Below, in pieces: positions 1 to 11,133 of a stretch of DNA of 64,000 nucleotides. Numbering within the stretch: position 1 is the stretch's first letter; each line of letters opens with the position of its first letter. Origin of the DNA: Trichuris trichiura (taxonomy: Eukaryota; Nematoda; Enoplea; Trichinellida; Trichuridae); the NCBI GenBank assembly GCA_037903355.1, contig JBAJFE010000061.1:496001-560000 (forward strand), written 5' to 3'. The translations under genes were made by a program, and so were the position numbers. Below the pieces are notes generated by a model. That model searched no databases, had not been told where the DNA came from, and was given only the letters and a program-made list of their open reading frames with translations.

Positions 1-3000
1 CTTCTCTCTACAGTAGTAGATAGATACTGCTTAACGTTTTTGCTTCGTTCTGATGGTATATATTTCTCCTATGTAATAACAGTGCAAGAACAAAGCGATC
101 ACCCAAGGTGGCGTACCTTGAAAGGTATCCAGCAGGAAATAATTGCTTTAGTTTCTTCTCTACGCTTTCTTTTATACGTCAGCTTCGTGGAGTCATTTGC
201 ATCAACAGTTAATGCACCTGCACGCATTAAACTTCATTGAATGCTTCGGCAACTCACGAAAACATTAGTCATCTTCGCGGCACGCAAACAATTGATTAAC
301 TTCTACGAATGTATTCATTAATACTGAGCGGGAAAATGCTGCTTTACAATTTTGAATTAACGCCTATCTCAGCTTAGACTACGTTGAATACTGGATGCTT
401 CTTGGTGGATTCAAAAGTTTCCGTAACGAACACCTTTACGAATGAATCTCATTGGCAAATAACTTAACGATTAGCGAGCCTTTTTCAGAAAACATCGTTT
501 CTATGGGAAAACGTTCCCCTAACACTACGCGACCGGTAATTTCATACCGCGTTCATTAAAATGTTCAAGAAAATGGGTTGAGAGCAGGTTTTTAAAAAAT
601 ATTACTAATATTAACATAACTCACTGCATATTAATGATTTTGACTGTAATCAAAGCTTTCAAGTTAATAAGCTTTAATGTGCGTTATACAGGGAGCCGAA
701 TATTTCAAAAATATCAACTGGCAGACAGAAATACATTCACCTAACGTCAGCCTGTTAGCATTACGACAGTTTGGGAGGAAAAATTCATAAAAACTAATTA
801 CCTTTTTTAGGAAAGGAGCGGAGGTGCTTTTTGTTTTAACGTCAAAAAGTTATTGATACCATTTTTTATCACGCAAACTTTTCACTCACTTATTTGGGAT
901 AAAAATTTCACGTAAACGTCGAAGTGACGGAACCGAATGATTGCAATTTTATTTAAACTAACAGTTTAATTTACCAATGGACTCACTGAGGTTAAATGCC
1001 GCCTCTAACTTAACGAACCATCTGCGTCAGCTTGACTGCCCCCAAAAGCCGAAACAAATCACTTCTGGCAAAAAAAGAGAAAAACATCAGCAAAAGAAGA
1101 TTACTATTCGAAATAAGTCGATTCAAAGTAAATGAAGGGAAAGAAGTGGTGGCTGACCCCGCGCTCCGGCGAAAATCAGAAGCCTGCGGAGAAAGCTGGC
1201 AAATTTCTTCGATCGAAGTAAGGATAAATGTTTTGGCAGCTAGCCGAATTCCAGCCAATAAGAAACGCTTTAATCAAGGAAACTTTTGGATGGTAAATTG
1301 AGAAACTCTGTCCCTAACGCGGCGGCGGAATGTATGTTCGAAAAATAAAAAACGTACACACAAACATACTTCATCGTAGGTGACCTACGAGTAACTGCGC
1401 AAAGAGTTTTCAAGTTACATAAAGTGTTCACTCTTTTACCGTTACAACAAGTCGCTTCATACGATGGATGACATGCTTTTTGAAGAAACTTTTCAAACAA
1501 ACTAAGCGTGATTGATTTGGGTGGAAAAGTTTCGAAGAAACGTTAGCCAACCACGTTGTCTGAACAATGAGCTAATGGCAAAAGTAAAAGACAGAATTAA
1601 AAGGGTATATTCTCAAAAGAGATAAACTAATACGTGCTGTTGTAACGAACCCAAATTTAGGCTCAAGCTTTTCATGTACCTCCTAAACTCTGCGGCGCCT
1701 ATAAAATATTCACCTGCAGGTACCCGCGTTTCTTCCGTACGAAACTATGCATTAGTAAATGACCAATTAAGCTTATCCGATTCTGAAGGCTTAAAAATAA
1801 ATAATTGCTACTTTTCATTGAACCGCAACTTGTCAGTATGATCAATGGAACAACTTAGAGCAGTTGCAAATTGCACTATAACAAATGGCAAACATGCTTA
1901 CCAAGTGACGGCGGTCCGGAAGCACCGTGGTTCCAGTGAGATGTACCCTAAACACAAATTCAATAACTTATACTAAGATAGGTAAGGAAAAAACGAAGCG
2001 CTCTAAATGCAATTCAACTTACTCGCCTAAGGCGTAACTGAATTATGAAAAAATAATTTCAGCGCTAATAATAGCATATTAATGACAAACATATACCGGA
2101 AAGGTCATTGAAAGCGATAGCTTTATAAGCACCTAGTAAGTGGCGCATCCGTTGGCAAAAGGTTGAATATGGTTTTCATGACGCAGCGAACGCCGAACAT
2201 TTATCAATTAGCAGTAAAAAGAAAGTATTTGCCCAAATGGGCTGTTTTAGCCGATCGTACGCATTGCATGGAGAATGCCATCACTAAAAATCTATGAAAC
2301 AGATAAACAAGAAGAACAACGAGATATCAGAACTAAAGCAAGGCAAGACACTGCCTAACAATCTTTATTAGTGTTATACGAATGCTATCGAGGCTAATAC
2401 AAGCTCGATGCAAACATTAACCAGCCATATTTTTTAGCAAACTCAAAAAGATGGCACTATTGAACATAGGACCTTCAGGAATTGAAGCGAAAGAATACAA
2501 ATATATTCACGTACGCTTTGAATTATTTAAATTTCCTAAGCTCATAAGATAAAATGTAAAGCCATACTCCCATCGATGCTATTTAACAAATATACAATCG
2601 AGCAGCGTTAAGAAAGCCAACATATTTTCGTAATAACTTTAGAAGACACTTCCGTGCCGAGCTTCTTATAGCTCAAGTTAATACTTGATTAACATCAAAA
2701 AAGCGCTGCGGGCCAAAAGAATTGACGTTTACACACTGCTGCTGCTCAGCTACGCCTAATTATAAACAAAATATACATACTACTAATAGAAACACGAAAT
2801 AGTAAAGCGAAAAAGCGGAATACCGCCAAGCTGAGCGGTTGGAAGAGACAAGCGTTGGATCGACACAATCGATTGGTGAACGAAGACTTCTGGTGCTCTT
2901 GGAAAATTTCCAAGAAGACAACTGGTTGGCAAAATTTCGAAAAGACTAATAGGGTAAAGAATAACTAACGCGAAGGCCAAAATGGCAACAGTTTTTTGTT

Positions 3001-3439
3001 CCAATTCTATTTTCAACGCCTACAAGGAATGTCAACTTGCAAAGGACAATTTTTTGTCGCCAACATTGCTACAAGCGAAAGGAAGTTTGACCGCTGCCCC
3101 CGCGGTGTTTTCAATATTGATTACGCATTCGTCACTTTCCCCGAATTGTATTAATGGATGTCGTCTCAAATTAAGCTGCATTCGTGCTCAACGGAACAGT
3201 TGGCTAGAATATATTTATCCAGAAAGCAAAAGCTGTCGCTTTGCTCACTTTGCGGTCACGATTACCGCAAACGCCTGACGTGACTGACGAAGCATCCACG
3301 GCATCGGAACTTATGCTCAGCTGTACTTATTCTTATGCCCAATTCCAAAGGTGCAACCTATGCACAATGTCGGATAGCAACAGCAGTATGCATAATAAGA
3401 AAAAAACAACTGCAGGGTTGAGGATACTACATATCTATA
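1..3439. other. Gene-poor stretch, nothing assigned
   Basis: I see no exon I can defend here. Open frames of 60-100 codons occur on both strands but have no recognisable motif, no convincing splice sites and a composition like the surrounding AT-rich DNA. A TACAGTA word lies near base 10. Unrecognised short exons of an intron-rich gene could be hidden. Confidence 0.4.
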
Positions 3440-4606
3440 CAGTCAGCCCTCGTTATCCACGGTTAATTCGTCCAAAATTTTCAACGTTTTACCGCGTTAA
3501 GCCGAATCTGCGTTATATAGGCTACCCTATGAAAAAGGCCAAATAGCTTATATTCTAGTCGCGTATCTCTTCCTGCTCCATTAAATTCCTTCCGGAACGA
3601 TGTCATACGTAGTGATCCTTCGAAGCTTCGGTACTACGGAATCTAGCTACGAGATAATGACATCAATGAGACTGCGCTTGTCCAATGGGGTTAGCCATCA
3701 GAGTTCGGGCTGTTAGATACAAGAAAAGACGAAAGTAAAGTTCTCTTTCTTTAAACTAGTGGGATTCGCCTTGCTTTAATGAGCTAAGCGATGTACTGGT
3801 ACGCGGAATGGGTACAGAGCAGGGGAAATATAAAACACATAGGCGCACTTACGCAGAAATAGTGAACATCACAGAACAAGTCAACATAGAGCAAAACGTT
3901 TACGGCAGAAACGTTTGGGGTATCATGAATCAATTTACCCATTTTCTGTAGATGGGCGCAGATCTCCTGGAGAACAGCTAGTCCTAAGGTTCCTTGAATT
4001 TGTTGGTATCAAAACTTCTCACCTTAAAATGTTAGGCTCCGCGGCTGCTGGAGCTTTATTTAAAACCATTGTTATAGGGAGCTGTATCTGCGTTTTCTTG
4101 GCTTTATCGAATAAATCTTGTAGCGGCTTCAACGAAACCGTTATTCTTCGTGTAAACATGATGTCACGTTCCATGGATGGCTCGTATTCAGCAATCACAT
4201 GCTGTCGGATCTGCGCTTGCCGGAAAACACTGGCAAGCTTTTGCAGCGTTCAATCTGAGGGTGTTTAACGTCGTCGTCACTGGCCGTAGGTGATTGCATC
4301 AGTTCTTCGAGTTCCTTGTTGGTGAACGGTTCTCCACAATCTTCTATGTCCTCTCTCATATCGTCTTTTATCATGTCGGAGAAACCCTCACCTCCCAACT
4401 CCTTAGGCAATATTCACTATGTCCGTAACCTCATCAACAGCATCTAAATCCTCGCACTCACTGACTGCGTGCTCCCAACAAACGCTTCCAGCAACCACTA
4501 ACTGTTCTAGGCTCTATCTCGTATACTAGTGTCTGAAAGAAGACGTCACTATTTCACGTCGCACAAACTGCGTCGTATAGAACCCACGGATAACGAGGGC
4601 CGACTG
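3440..4606 (-). mobile_element. Tigger/pogo-type DNA transposon remnant, copy 1
   Basis: The stretch starts with CAGTCAGCCCTCGTTATCC, preceded by TA, and ends with the inverted form GATAACGAGGGCCGACTG. That is the terminal-repeat style and TA target preference of Tigger (pogo superfamily) elements. Its coding strand is minus: the piece at 4195-4410 (71 codons, containing GEPFTNKELEELM) resembles the acidic tail after the DDE catalytic domain of Tigger transposases. At 1.17 kb it is much shorter than an autonomous element of about 2.4 kb and holds no complete transposase, so it is non-autonomous or decayed. A 117-codon frame on the opposite strand is conserved with copy 2 only because the copies are similar in DNA. 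Confidence 0.8.
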
Positions 4607-4632
4607 TGTATACTGTATATATAGTGTATATA
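4607..4632. other. AT-rich spacer between the two Tigger copies
   Basis: Twenty-six bases of alternating TA/GTATA sequence separate the facing ends of the two elements. TA directly precedes copy 2, fitting TA target duplication. Confidence 0.6.
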
Positions 4633-5793
4633 CAGTCGTCCCTCGTTATCCGCGGGTTCTACGCAACCGATGTGAAATAGTGACGTCATCTTTTACACGC
4701 CAGCATACGAAACGAAGCGTGAAACAGTTAGTGGTTGCTGGAAGCCTTTGTGGAAAGACGCAGTCAGTGACTGCCAGGATTTAGGTGCTGTCGATGAGGA
4801 GGTTATGGACATAGTGAATACTGCCTAAGGAGTTGGGAGGTGAGAGTTTCTCTAACATGATAGAAGACGATATCAGAGAGCACATAGAAGATTGTGGAGA
4901 ACCGTTCACCAACATAGAACTCGAAGAACTGATGAATCACCTACAGCCAGTGACGACGACGTTAAACATCCTCAGATTGAACGCTGCAAAAGCTTGCCAG
5001 TATTTTCCGGCAAGCGCAGATCCTAAAGCATGTGATTGCTGAATACGATACATCCATGAAACGTGACATCATGTTTACACGAAGAATAACGGCTTCGTTG
5101 AAGCCGCTACAAGATTTATTCGATAAAGCCAAGAAAACGCAGATACAGCTCCCTATAACAATGGTTTTAAATAAAGCTCCAGCAGCCGCGGAGCCTAACA
5201 TTTTAAGGTGAGAAGTTTTGATACCAACAAATTCAAGGAACCTTAGGACTAGCTGTTCTCCAGGAGATCTGCGCCCATCTACAGAAAATGGGTAAACTGA
5301 TTCATGATACCCCAAACGTTTCTGCCGTAAACGTTTTGCTCTATGTTGACTTGTTCTGTGTGATGTTCACTATTTCTGCTTAAGTGGGCCTGTGCATTTT
5401 ATATTTCCCCTGCTCTGTACCCAGTCCGCGTACCAGTACATCGCTTAGCTCATTACAGCAAGATGATCCCCACTAGTTCAGAGATAGAGAATCTTGCTTT
5501 CATCCTTTCATGTATCTAACGGCCTGGATTCTGATGGCTAACCCCATTGAACAAGTACAATCTCATTGATGTCATTATCTCGTAGCTAGATTCTGTAGTA
5601 CCAAGCTTCGAAGGATCACTAGGTATGATATCTGTTCCGGAAGGAATTCAAAGGGGCAAGACGAAATACGCGATATAGAATAGAAGCTATTTGGTCTTTT
5701 TCATAAGGTATCCTATATAACGCGGGTTCAGCTTAACGCGGTAAAACGTTAAAAATGTTGGACGAATTAACCGCGGATAACGAAGCCCGACTG
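4633..5793 (+). mobile_element. Tigger/pogo-type DNA transposon remnant, copy 2 (inverted)
   Basis: A second copy of the same 1.16 kb element in the opposite orientation. It starts with CAGTCGTCCCTCGTTATCC, ends with GATAACGAAGCCCGACTG, and has TA on each side. Its transposase-tail fragment is on the plus strand (4833-5042, GEPFTNIELEELM). Both copies have intact ends and differ by scattered substitutions along their length. This suggests two related copies placed head to head, either by nested insertion at a TA-rich site or by an inverted duplication that later diverged. Together they form a perfect-size 2.35 kb palindrome. Confidence 0.8.
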
Positions 5794-6157
5794 TATATAT
5801 ATAGTATCCTCAACCGTGCAGCTGTTTTTTTTATTATGCATACTATATAGAATATATTATTTCCTAAACACTAATATAGAACATTATTATGCATTATATA
5901 TACGTATATATGCCTTGATCCCCCAAAAGTCGAAATCTCAAATACTCGTTTGGCCGATTAGCATTCTGATTATCGTCGGCATTAGCAACCTGATCGTTGA
6001 GTCGAATTTAGACCACTCAGTTACAAAGACAAATTTTAATAAATAACGTTTATTTTAGAGCTATTCTTTATGAACGATTGACTGAGCCATGAAGAAGTTA
6101 TACACAAAACCCTTTACATGACGAAAAAAGGAACAGCACCTAAGAATAAATTGGGTC

Positions 6158-6350
6158 TGATCGATTATGCGCCCTACGGTTCAAGAAATACGGTTCCTTT
6201 CTGGCAACCAGGCGGGCATCATTTTCTGCCTTTACCTAAGCCCAAGCCAAAATAAATGCCCTATTTTTAGGTTTAGGCTTAGACAAGGGCAGAAAACGTT
6301 GGCCAGCAAGTTTACAGTACGACACTGGGGCGCATAACCGACAAGATTCG
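6158..6350. repeat. TTAGGC-containing palindromic repeat, well-preserved copy
   Basis: This is the clearest full palindrome of an interspersed family. The left half runs ATTATGCGCCC ... TTTCTGGCAACCAGGCGGGCA ... TTTTCTGCC ... CCTAAGCC. The right half returns as GGCTTAG ... GGGCAGAAAA ... GGCCAGCAAG ... GGGCGCATAACCGA. The middle is rich in TTAGGC/GCCTAA-like words. There is no coding capacity, so it behaves like a small foldback element (MITE). Confidence 0.65.
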
Positions 6351-6613
6351 ATAAAACTCTTCCAAGACTGATCAATCACTAGGCGCTTGCATACGGTAAG
6401 TTTCAGTTCAAAAACAACAAGTGCGTAGGTACCTACTCATTGTTCAAATACCGTATTTGGTTCGCAACAGAAACCCGATTTTAAAAAAATGCAAATTAGG
6501 CTATAGCGGCTAGACTTCACTGAAGGTTAAATAGAGAAAAAGAATAAATGAACAAATAAAACAACCGCTACACTCAAACTACGGAAAGCAAAGTATAAAC
6601 ATGGAATGCTTAC

Positions 6614-7755
6614 TTTCCGTCGGCCGGTAGCGACGCTTTCTGTCAACCTGCGTCTGCCAGTATACAAAGCATCGCTAAACAGGGAAGGTGCGCATGGTTG
6701 CACTGTTTGCGTATCGTCAATCATTATGTAAATTGGCTGAGTCCCATTGCATCCGCTTGAAGGAACAACGGGAGGAGAAGCAGAAGTGGTTGAATAAGTA
6801 ATACGCTGTGCGAGATGCTGACGGCTGCCGCTGTCTCTGGCAGTGGTTTGGCCAACCTCAGCAGCATTAGTCAATTCTGCCGCATTACCGGGAGTCGGCG
6901 CTTGCGCATCCGACTTTGAACGTGGCCTGAACTGCTCCACTAGAAAGTGACCCAACTTTTTTGGCGACATATCCATGCGACAACGAGGAGAAGACATCAA
7001 GCTACAAAATGAGAAAGCTGCTTAGGCAGCTGTTGCTATTGAAGTCGTGAAAGCTAAACGTTTCCGTTCTACGCGCGAAGAATGAGGCAATGTTACGGAA
7101 TTAACGAACATGACTACTTAACCATAGGGTAAATAGCTAGGCTACAAAGAAATGTCAAAAAAGTAAACTTTTCATTCGCTCATGGTAACCACTACTGACT
7201 TATCGATCTATTCATATAAGAATACATTACCAGCGATATATTAGCATGCACAAATCAAAGAAACTTCACTGTCCCGTTTCATAACGACTAATCTTCACAT
7301 TTACTGTTATGCTAATATAACAGTATGTTAGTACGCTGAATGTTTGATAAAAGGTTGGCAACGCTTCGTATTGCCGTACTCTCCTAAAGTTGAGTACGGA
7401 AAGTGTTTTCCGAAAATCTCATTCGGCGGGAATAGAAAAAACCTTTTTCAAAGTATGAAGTAATAGATATGCCAGTCAAACCAACAAAAGTTCATAACTG
7501 CAAAGTGGAACGCGCAAAAAGCAGTGGCTACCTGTCCTTTAGCTTTTCCGTTGTTGCCTTCTTGCTTGACCGGAACATTCTCCAATTCGGTAGCAGCGAA
7601 AAACGTCTTGATAATTCTTGAGAACGTTGCGCACCTTTCGGCAATTTTTCGCGGCGCTCTTTCATTGGTTCGTCAACCAGCAAAGTCGAACGAAGAGCCA
7701 AAAGATCGTTGGAATCTTTGGACTGCGACGAAATTGCAAATCCGGTGTCTCCCAT
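6614..7755 (-). CDS. 5' exons of an unassigned gene; Ser/Arg-rich N-terminal region, AMPK-gamma-like at best
   Basis: Two exons join in phase: 7532-7755 (ATG at 7755, 74 codons plus 2 nt, donor GTAGCC) and 6614-7001 (acceptor TTTTGTAG, 129 codons, donor GTAAGC). The roughly 204 residues are basic and Ser-rich, with RRFSLLP near residue 50 and FRPRSKSDA near residue 100. RSKSD is a good kinase and 14-3-3-type site. I do not recognise a domain. The style recalls the variable N-terminal extension of AMP-activated kinase gamma subunits, but that link is weak. The gene has no end here: the remaining exons should lie at lower coordinates and were not found in this window, so a long intron or a missed exon is likely. 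The start could be further upstream. Confidence 0.45.
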
Positions 7756-10700
7756 AGCGAAGCAGCTGGAGCGAACGAACGAACGATCACTTGGTTGAGT
7801 TATGCTGCTATTGCAAACGCCGGTTAGAAGTGCATTCAAAATGTTCCACCTTGCGCAAAGCCGTAACAACAAAAAGGAAGAAAATTACGTTAGCACAGGA
7901 CACACTGTTTGCTATTTGTTTTGAATAGTGAACATCTGGTAACAGTTATACATGCAAAGCTAACTAAGCGAATTCCTTAGCTAGTAGCACGCCGTATTTG
8001 AGCAGCAGCAGCATACGGCTGGGTGCCTATACGGAACGTATTTCAAAAATCTGGTATAATTGCGAGAAATTGAAATACGAAGACGGACTTTAAGTGGGGC
8101 AGAAAATTTCGAAACGACTTTATTCAAAATAAAGCTTCTAAAATACTCTACCTTTAACTAACTTCGACAGACATCCAATAGGAATATAATAGCTTTCTTG
8201 TAAAGATAAAACAGGAAAGGGTTATGGTAAAGCAAAGTCACATGCTAGAACGCAGTCACCTGACTGTCACATTCAAATTGGTGTTCGAGAATTTATGATG
8301 GGGTTGTTAAAAGTTTGATAGGGAAAAAGTTTGCCGCTTTTCCAGCTGGCATGGATGAAAAAGAGCACGCAAAATCTATTCCCTTATATACATACATGCT
8401 TATCCAATGGTGCTAGGGTAAGGATAGCGCAATCCAAAAATAATTTGGAGTATTCTCAATGAATAACATTTTTAAGCGGCTATATTCCGCATATGCTGAA
8501 GAAGTATGGCTGATCAAATGGCTGATTAAGGCAACCAAAGCTCAACCGATGAAACCCAAGCCAAAATACTTTAAATGGAAAACTTAAAGTGGGCGCGGAA
8601 AGAAGCACTGCTCATCTTGAAAATATTTTTTGATTGTTGACCATTTGAATTTTTAGACCATCAATTGACCCAAACAGAACTATTTTTAGACTGCCAAAAA
8701 ACTGCAGCATTTTACCGACCTGTGCAGCTGACTTAAAAGGAAATGTAATTAATTTCTCCACATATATACAGCGACTGTTTTAATTTTAAAAAATAGGCAC
8801 ATTCAGCTAATAGTAAATAAACTAACAAAAAATGCAGTTATAATCACAAATACAGTCTCGAATGAGCAATTTTGAAAATTGCGAGCCCCGGAAGCGCTGC
8901 TGCAGCGCAAAATGCACAATTACGCAGAGACACTTCCTAACGGAAAAGGCACAGTAATGTGCATACTTGTGTTCGAAAAGGTCAAGTTTTTATTTAGGTT
9001 ATGGAAACAGTGGAAAAGTAGAATTGAGATATTTTTAAAAATTTTACTTTAAAGAATATATTTTCCTCTAAGTTTTTCGCGGTACCTTCAACCCGTTGTG
9101 TTGATTAACGTTTTTTATTAACATTATTTTTATTATTAAACATTTGCATAAATAACGTTTTTGTAATAAACGTTAATCAAACAACGGGTTGAAAATACCG
9201 CGAAAAACTTAGGGGAAAATTTTTTAAAAATCTGTTACGAAGAAAAAGAAAAAAGTTCAAAGAATATAATCTATATACTAACAGACGTATAAAACTTGCG
9301 GAGATGACATGGTACCTATTAGGCAACAGAAATTTGGCTCCATTATAGGCTTTATCAAACGTTGACGACGGAATAAGGTCTGTTGAAAAATCTACGCGAA
9401 ACTTCCGCAATAAGAAATTTGAATTCTTATCATTTGAACAGAAGGATGATAACACGCTCTCGCACGAGGCGAATTTGTATGCAAATTTTTCCTACGGGAA
9501 CTCGCAAAGGATTTTGCGACAAGAAACATCAACACCTGAAACCTCATGACTGAGTGCTCGACCTGATGGCCTATTCACTGACGCAACAGCAGAACTTTAA
9601 CGCTTCTTGAAAAGTCCATAAAAACAGTTACAACAACGAAAAGTAGCAGGAAAGATTTAGAGATTTTCCAGCGACCTTGAGCAGCTGCTAGGCAAAAGAA
9701 GGGCATTAATAAAGCAACAAAAGCTAGAAGTTTATTATTAAGAACATTTTAAGCCTTGAAAACCCGCGTGTCACGAGAAGAGAGAAAAACAGCCATCCGC
9801 GTCTATGACAACAACGTATTCAAAGTTGGCGTTTTAGAAAAGTTACGAAGAGAAACGATGTTGTTCCCACGTTAACGTCTTATTATTTACTAAATATATT
9901 TTTTTAGGAATATGTTTTTATCATTATTTCCTTCTACTTTGTTAATGCTAACAACTATGAAAGTTTACTGGAGACTCAAGCTTGAAAGACGCATTCCCCT
10001 GCACTTACTATTTTTCGTTACGCGGTGATTTTTAAAGCACTTATATGGCGTATAGCAACCTGAGCATACTCACGCATACCAGCGAAGAAGAAAACTGAAA
10101 AGCTTACACACGTTGGGATGCCCATAATCTCATGATTGTGCACTGCACTCTTATTTTCATGCTGTAATGAAGAAAAGAAATATTATTAATACTTTGTTGC
10201 TGCTGAAACTCAACAAGGCGTCTTTCAAAGCCAGCAAGCATTCTGACAATCTTACAAACTCCATAGGATTACGCAGCGACGGTATGCAAATGGAGCAACC
10301 ATAAAAAGAACGGAAGAACACCGCTTTTTTAAAAATCAGTTCTAAACGGACTTCACCGCGCAGAAAGTATAGACAAAGCGTGTTTTTAAGTACAAATGCC
10401 AATGGAGTGATAAAAGCGCGTTTGAAGAGTAACGCCTTAAGGTTTGAAAAACTCAGCTCTCGCGCTCGCGCGCACGCCAATTTATTCGTCGCAAACAAGC
10501 AGCAGCCGCGCGCGTAAAATAAGTGCAATAACCAAATTTTTGGAACGCAAAAAGCCCAAGACGCAAGGCTGAACCAACGCAACGAAGAAAGTTTTGTCGG
10601 CAAGCGCCACGCTTAATGTGACAACCTTTCAAAAACAACTCTTGCACGAGACGCAAGAAAACATTTGCATTTTCGGGATTTAAAATGATTCAAACGATTG

Positions 10701-10833
10701 GAACGGTCTGCCTATTGCACCCATTGACGGCAATGTTACGCGCATGGCTAAGAGGAGGTTTATGAAAATATGATTTTTGGGTGGTCAACCTTCGAAGGAA
10801 GATTCGAATGTAAACAAAGCCTACTTGGAACAA
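7756..10833. other. Gene-poor stretch with an inverted repeat
   Basis: No supported exon was seen. A minus-strand open frame of 148 codons at 10157-10603 has no family resemblance and low-complexity hydrophobic content. The only structured item is the inverted repeat at about 9060-9220. Confidence 0.4.
9060..9220. repeat. Long inverted repeat (foldback/MITE-like)
   Basis: Two arms of about 55-60 bp, around 9060-9115 and 9165-9220, are near-perfect reverse complements. Shared words are AAGTTTTTCGCGG, TTCAACCCGTTG and GATTAACG. They are separated by an AT-rich loop of about 50 bp. No target duplication is obvious. Confidence 0.7.
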
Positions 10834-11133
10834 TCACCCTCCGCCAATTGGAGGAATGAGAGCGACTTCGACGCCTTCGTACAACTCCACTGAATCGTCA
10901 ACGTCAACGTAATTCAAAGCAACAGCTAACAAGGAGTTGTCAGCAACGGACGTCAGCCGGGGGAAGCGTTCCACAATGAGTGCCTTCAGTTGACCACCGG
11001 TTAACTTGTTGCTTACGGCCCCAATGGAAATTGTGAAGTCGGTTGATGAGCAACCGGCCAATTCGCGCGCCTTGGCAAAGAGCAATAGCTTAACGGAAAT
11101 GTTGCCTTGCGCAGGCAAGTCTTCCACGTCCAT
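10834..11133 (-). CDS. MOCS2A: Molybdopterin synthase sulfur-carrier (small) subunit, MOCS2A/MoaD type
   Basis: A 99-residue ubiquitin-fold sulfur carrier. It is charged as a C-terminal thiocarboxylate and, with the large subunit MOCS2B, gives two sulfurs to cyclic pyranopterin to make molybdopterin, the cofactor of sulfite oxidase and xanthine dehydrogenase. The frame has the MoaD layout: an early KLLLFAKARELAG strand and helix, a central FPRLTSVADNSLLAVALN stretch, then EGVEVALIPPIGGG. The terminal Gly-Gly is the site of thiocarboxylation and ends directly at TGA. Length matches the family (80-100 residues), and I see no intron. In many animals MOCS2A and MOCS2B share one bicistronic transcript; no MOCS2B frame was recognised next to it. 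Confidence 0.9.
   Translation of the reverse strand: MDVEDLPAQGNISVKLLLFAKARELAGCSSTDFTISIGAVSNKLTGGQLKALIVERFPRLTSVADNSLLAVALNYVDVDDSVELYEGVEVALIPPIGGG

Noticed and set aside
3915..5315. Two nearly identical 117-codon open frames on opposite strands (3915-4268 plus, 4962-5315 minus)
   Set aside because: They are the antisense of the transposase-tail strand in the two Tigger copies; their similarity follows from the DNA repeat.
10157..10603. 148-codon minus-strand open frame rich in Phe/Leu
   Set aside because: No motif, no splice context, odd composition; best read as chance openness in AT-rich DNA.
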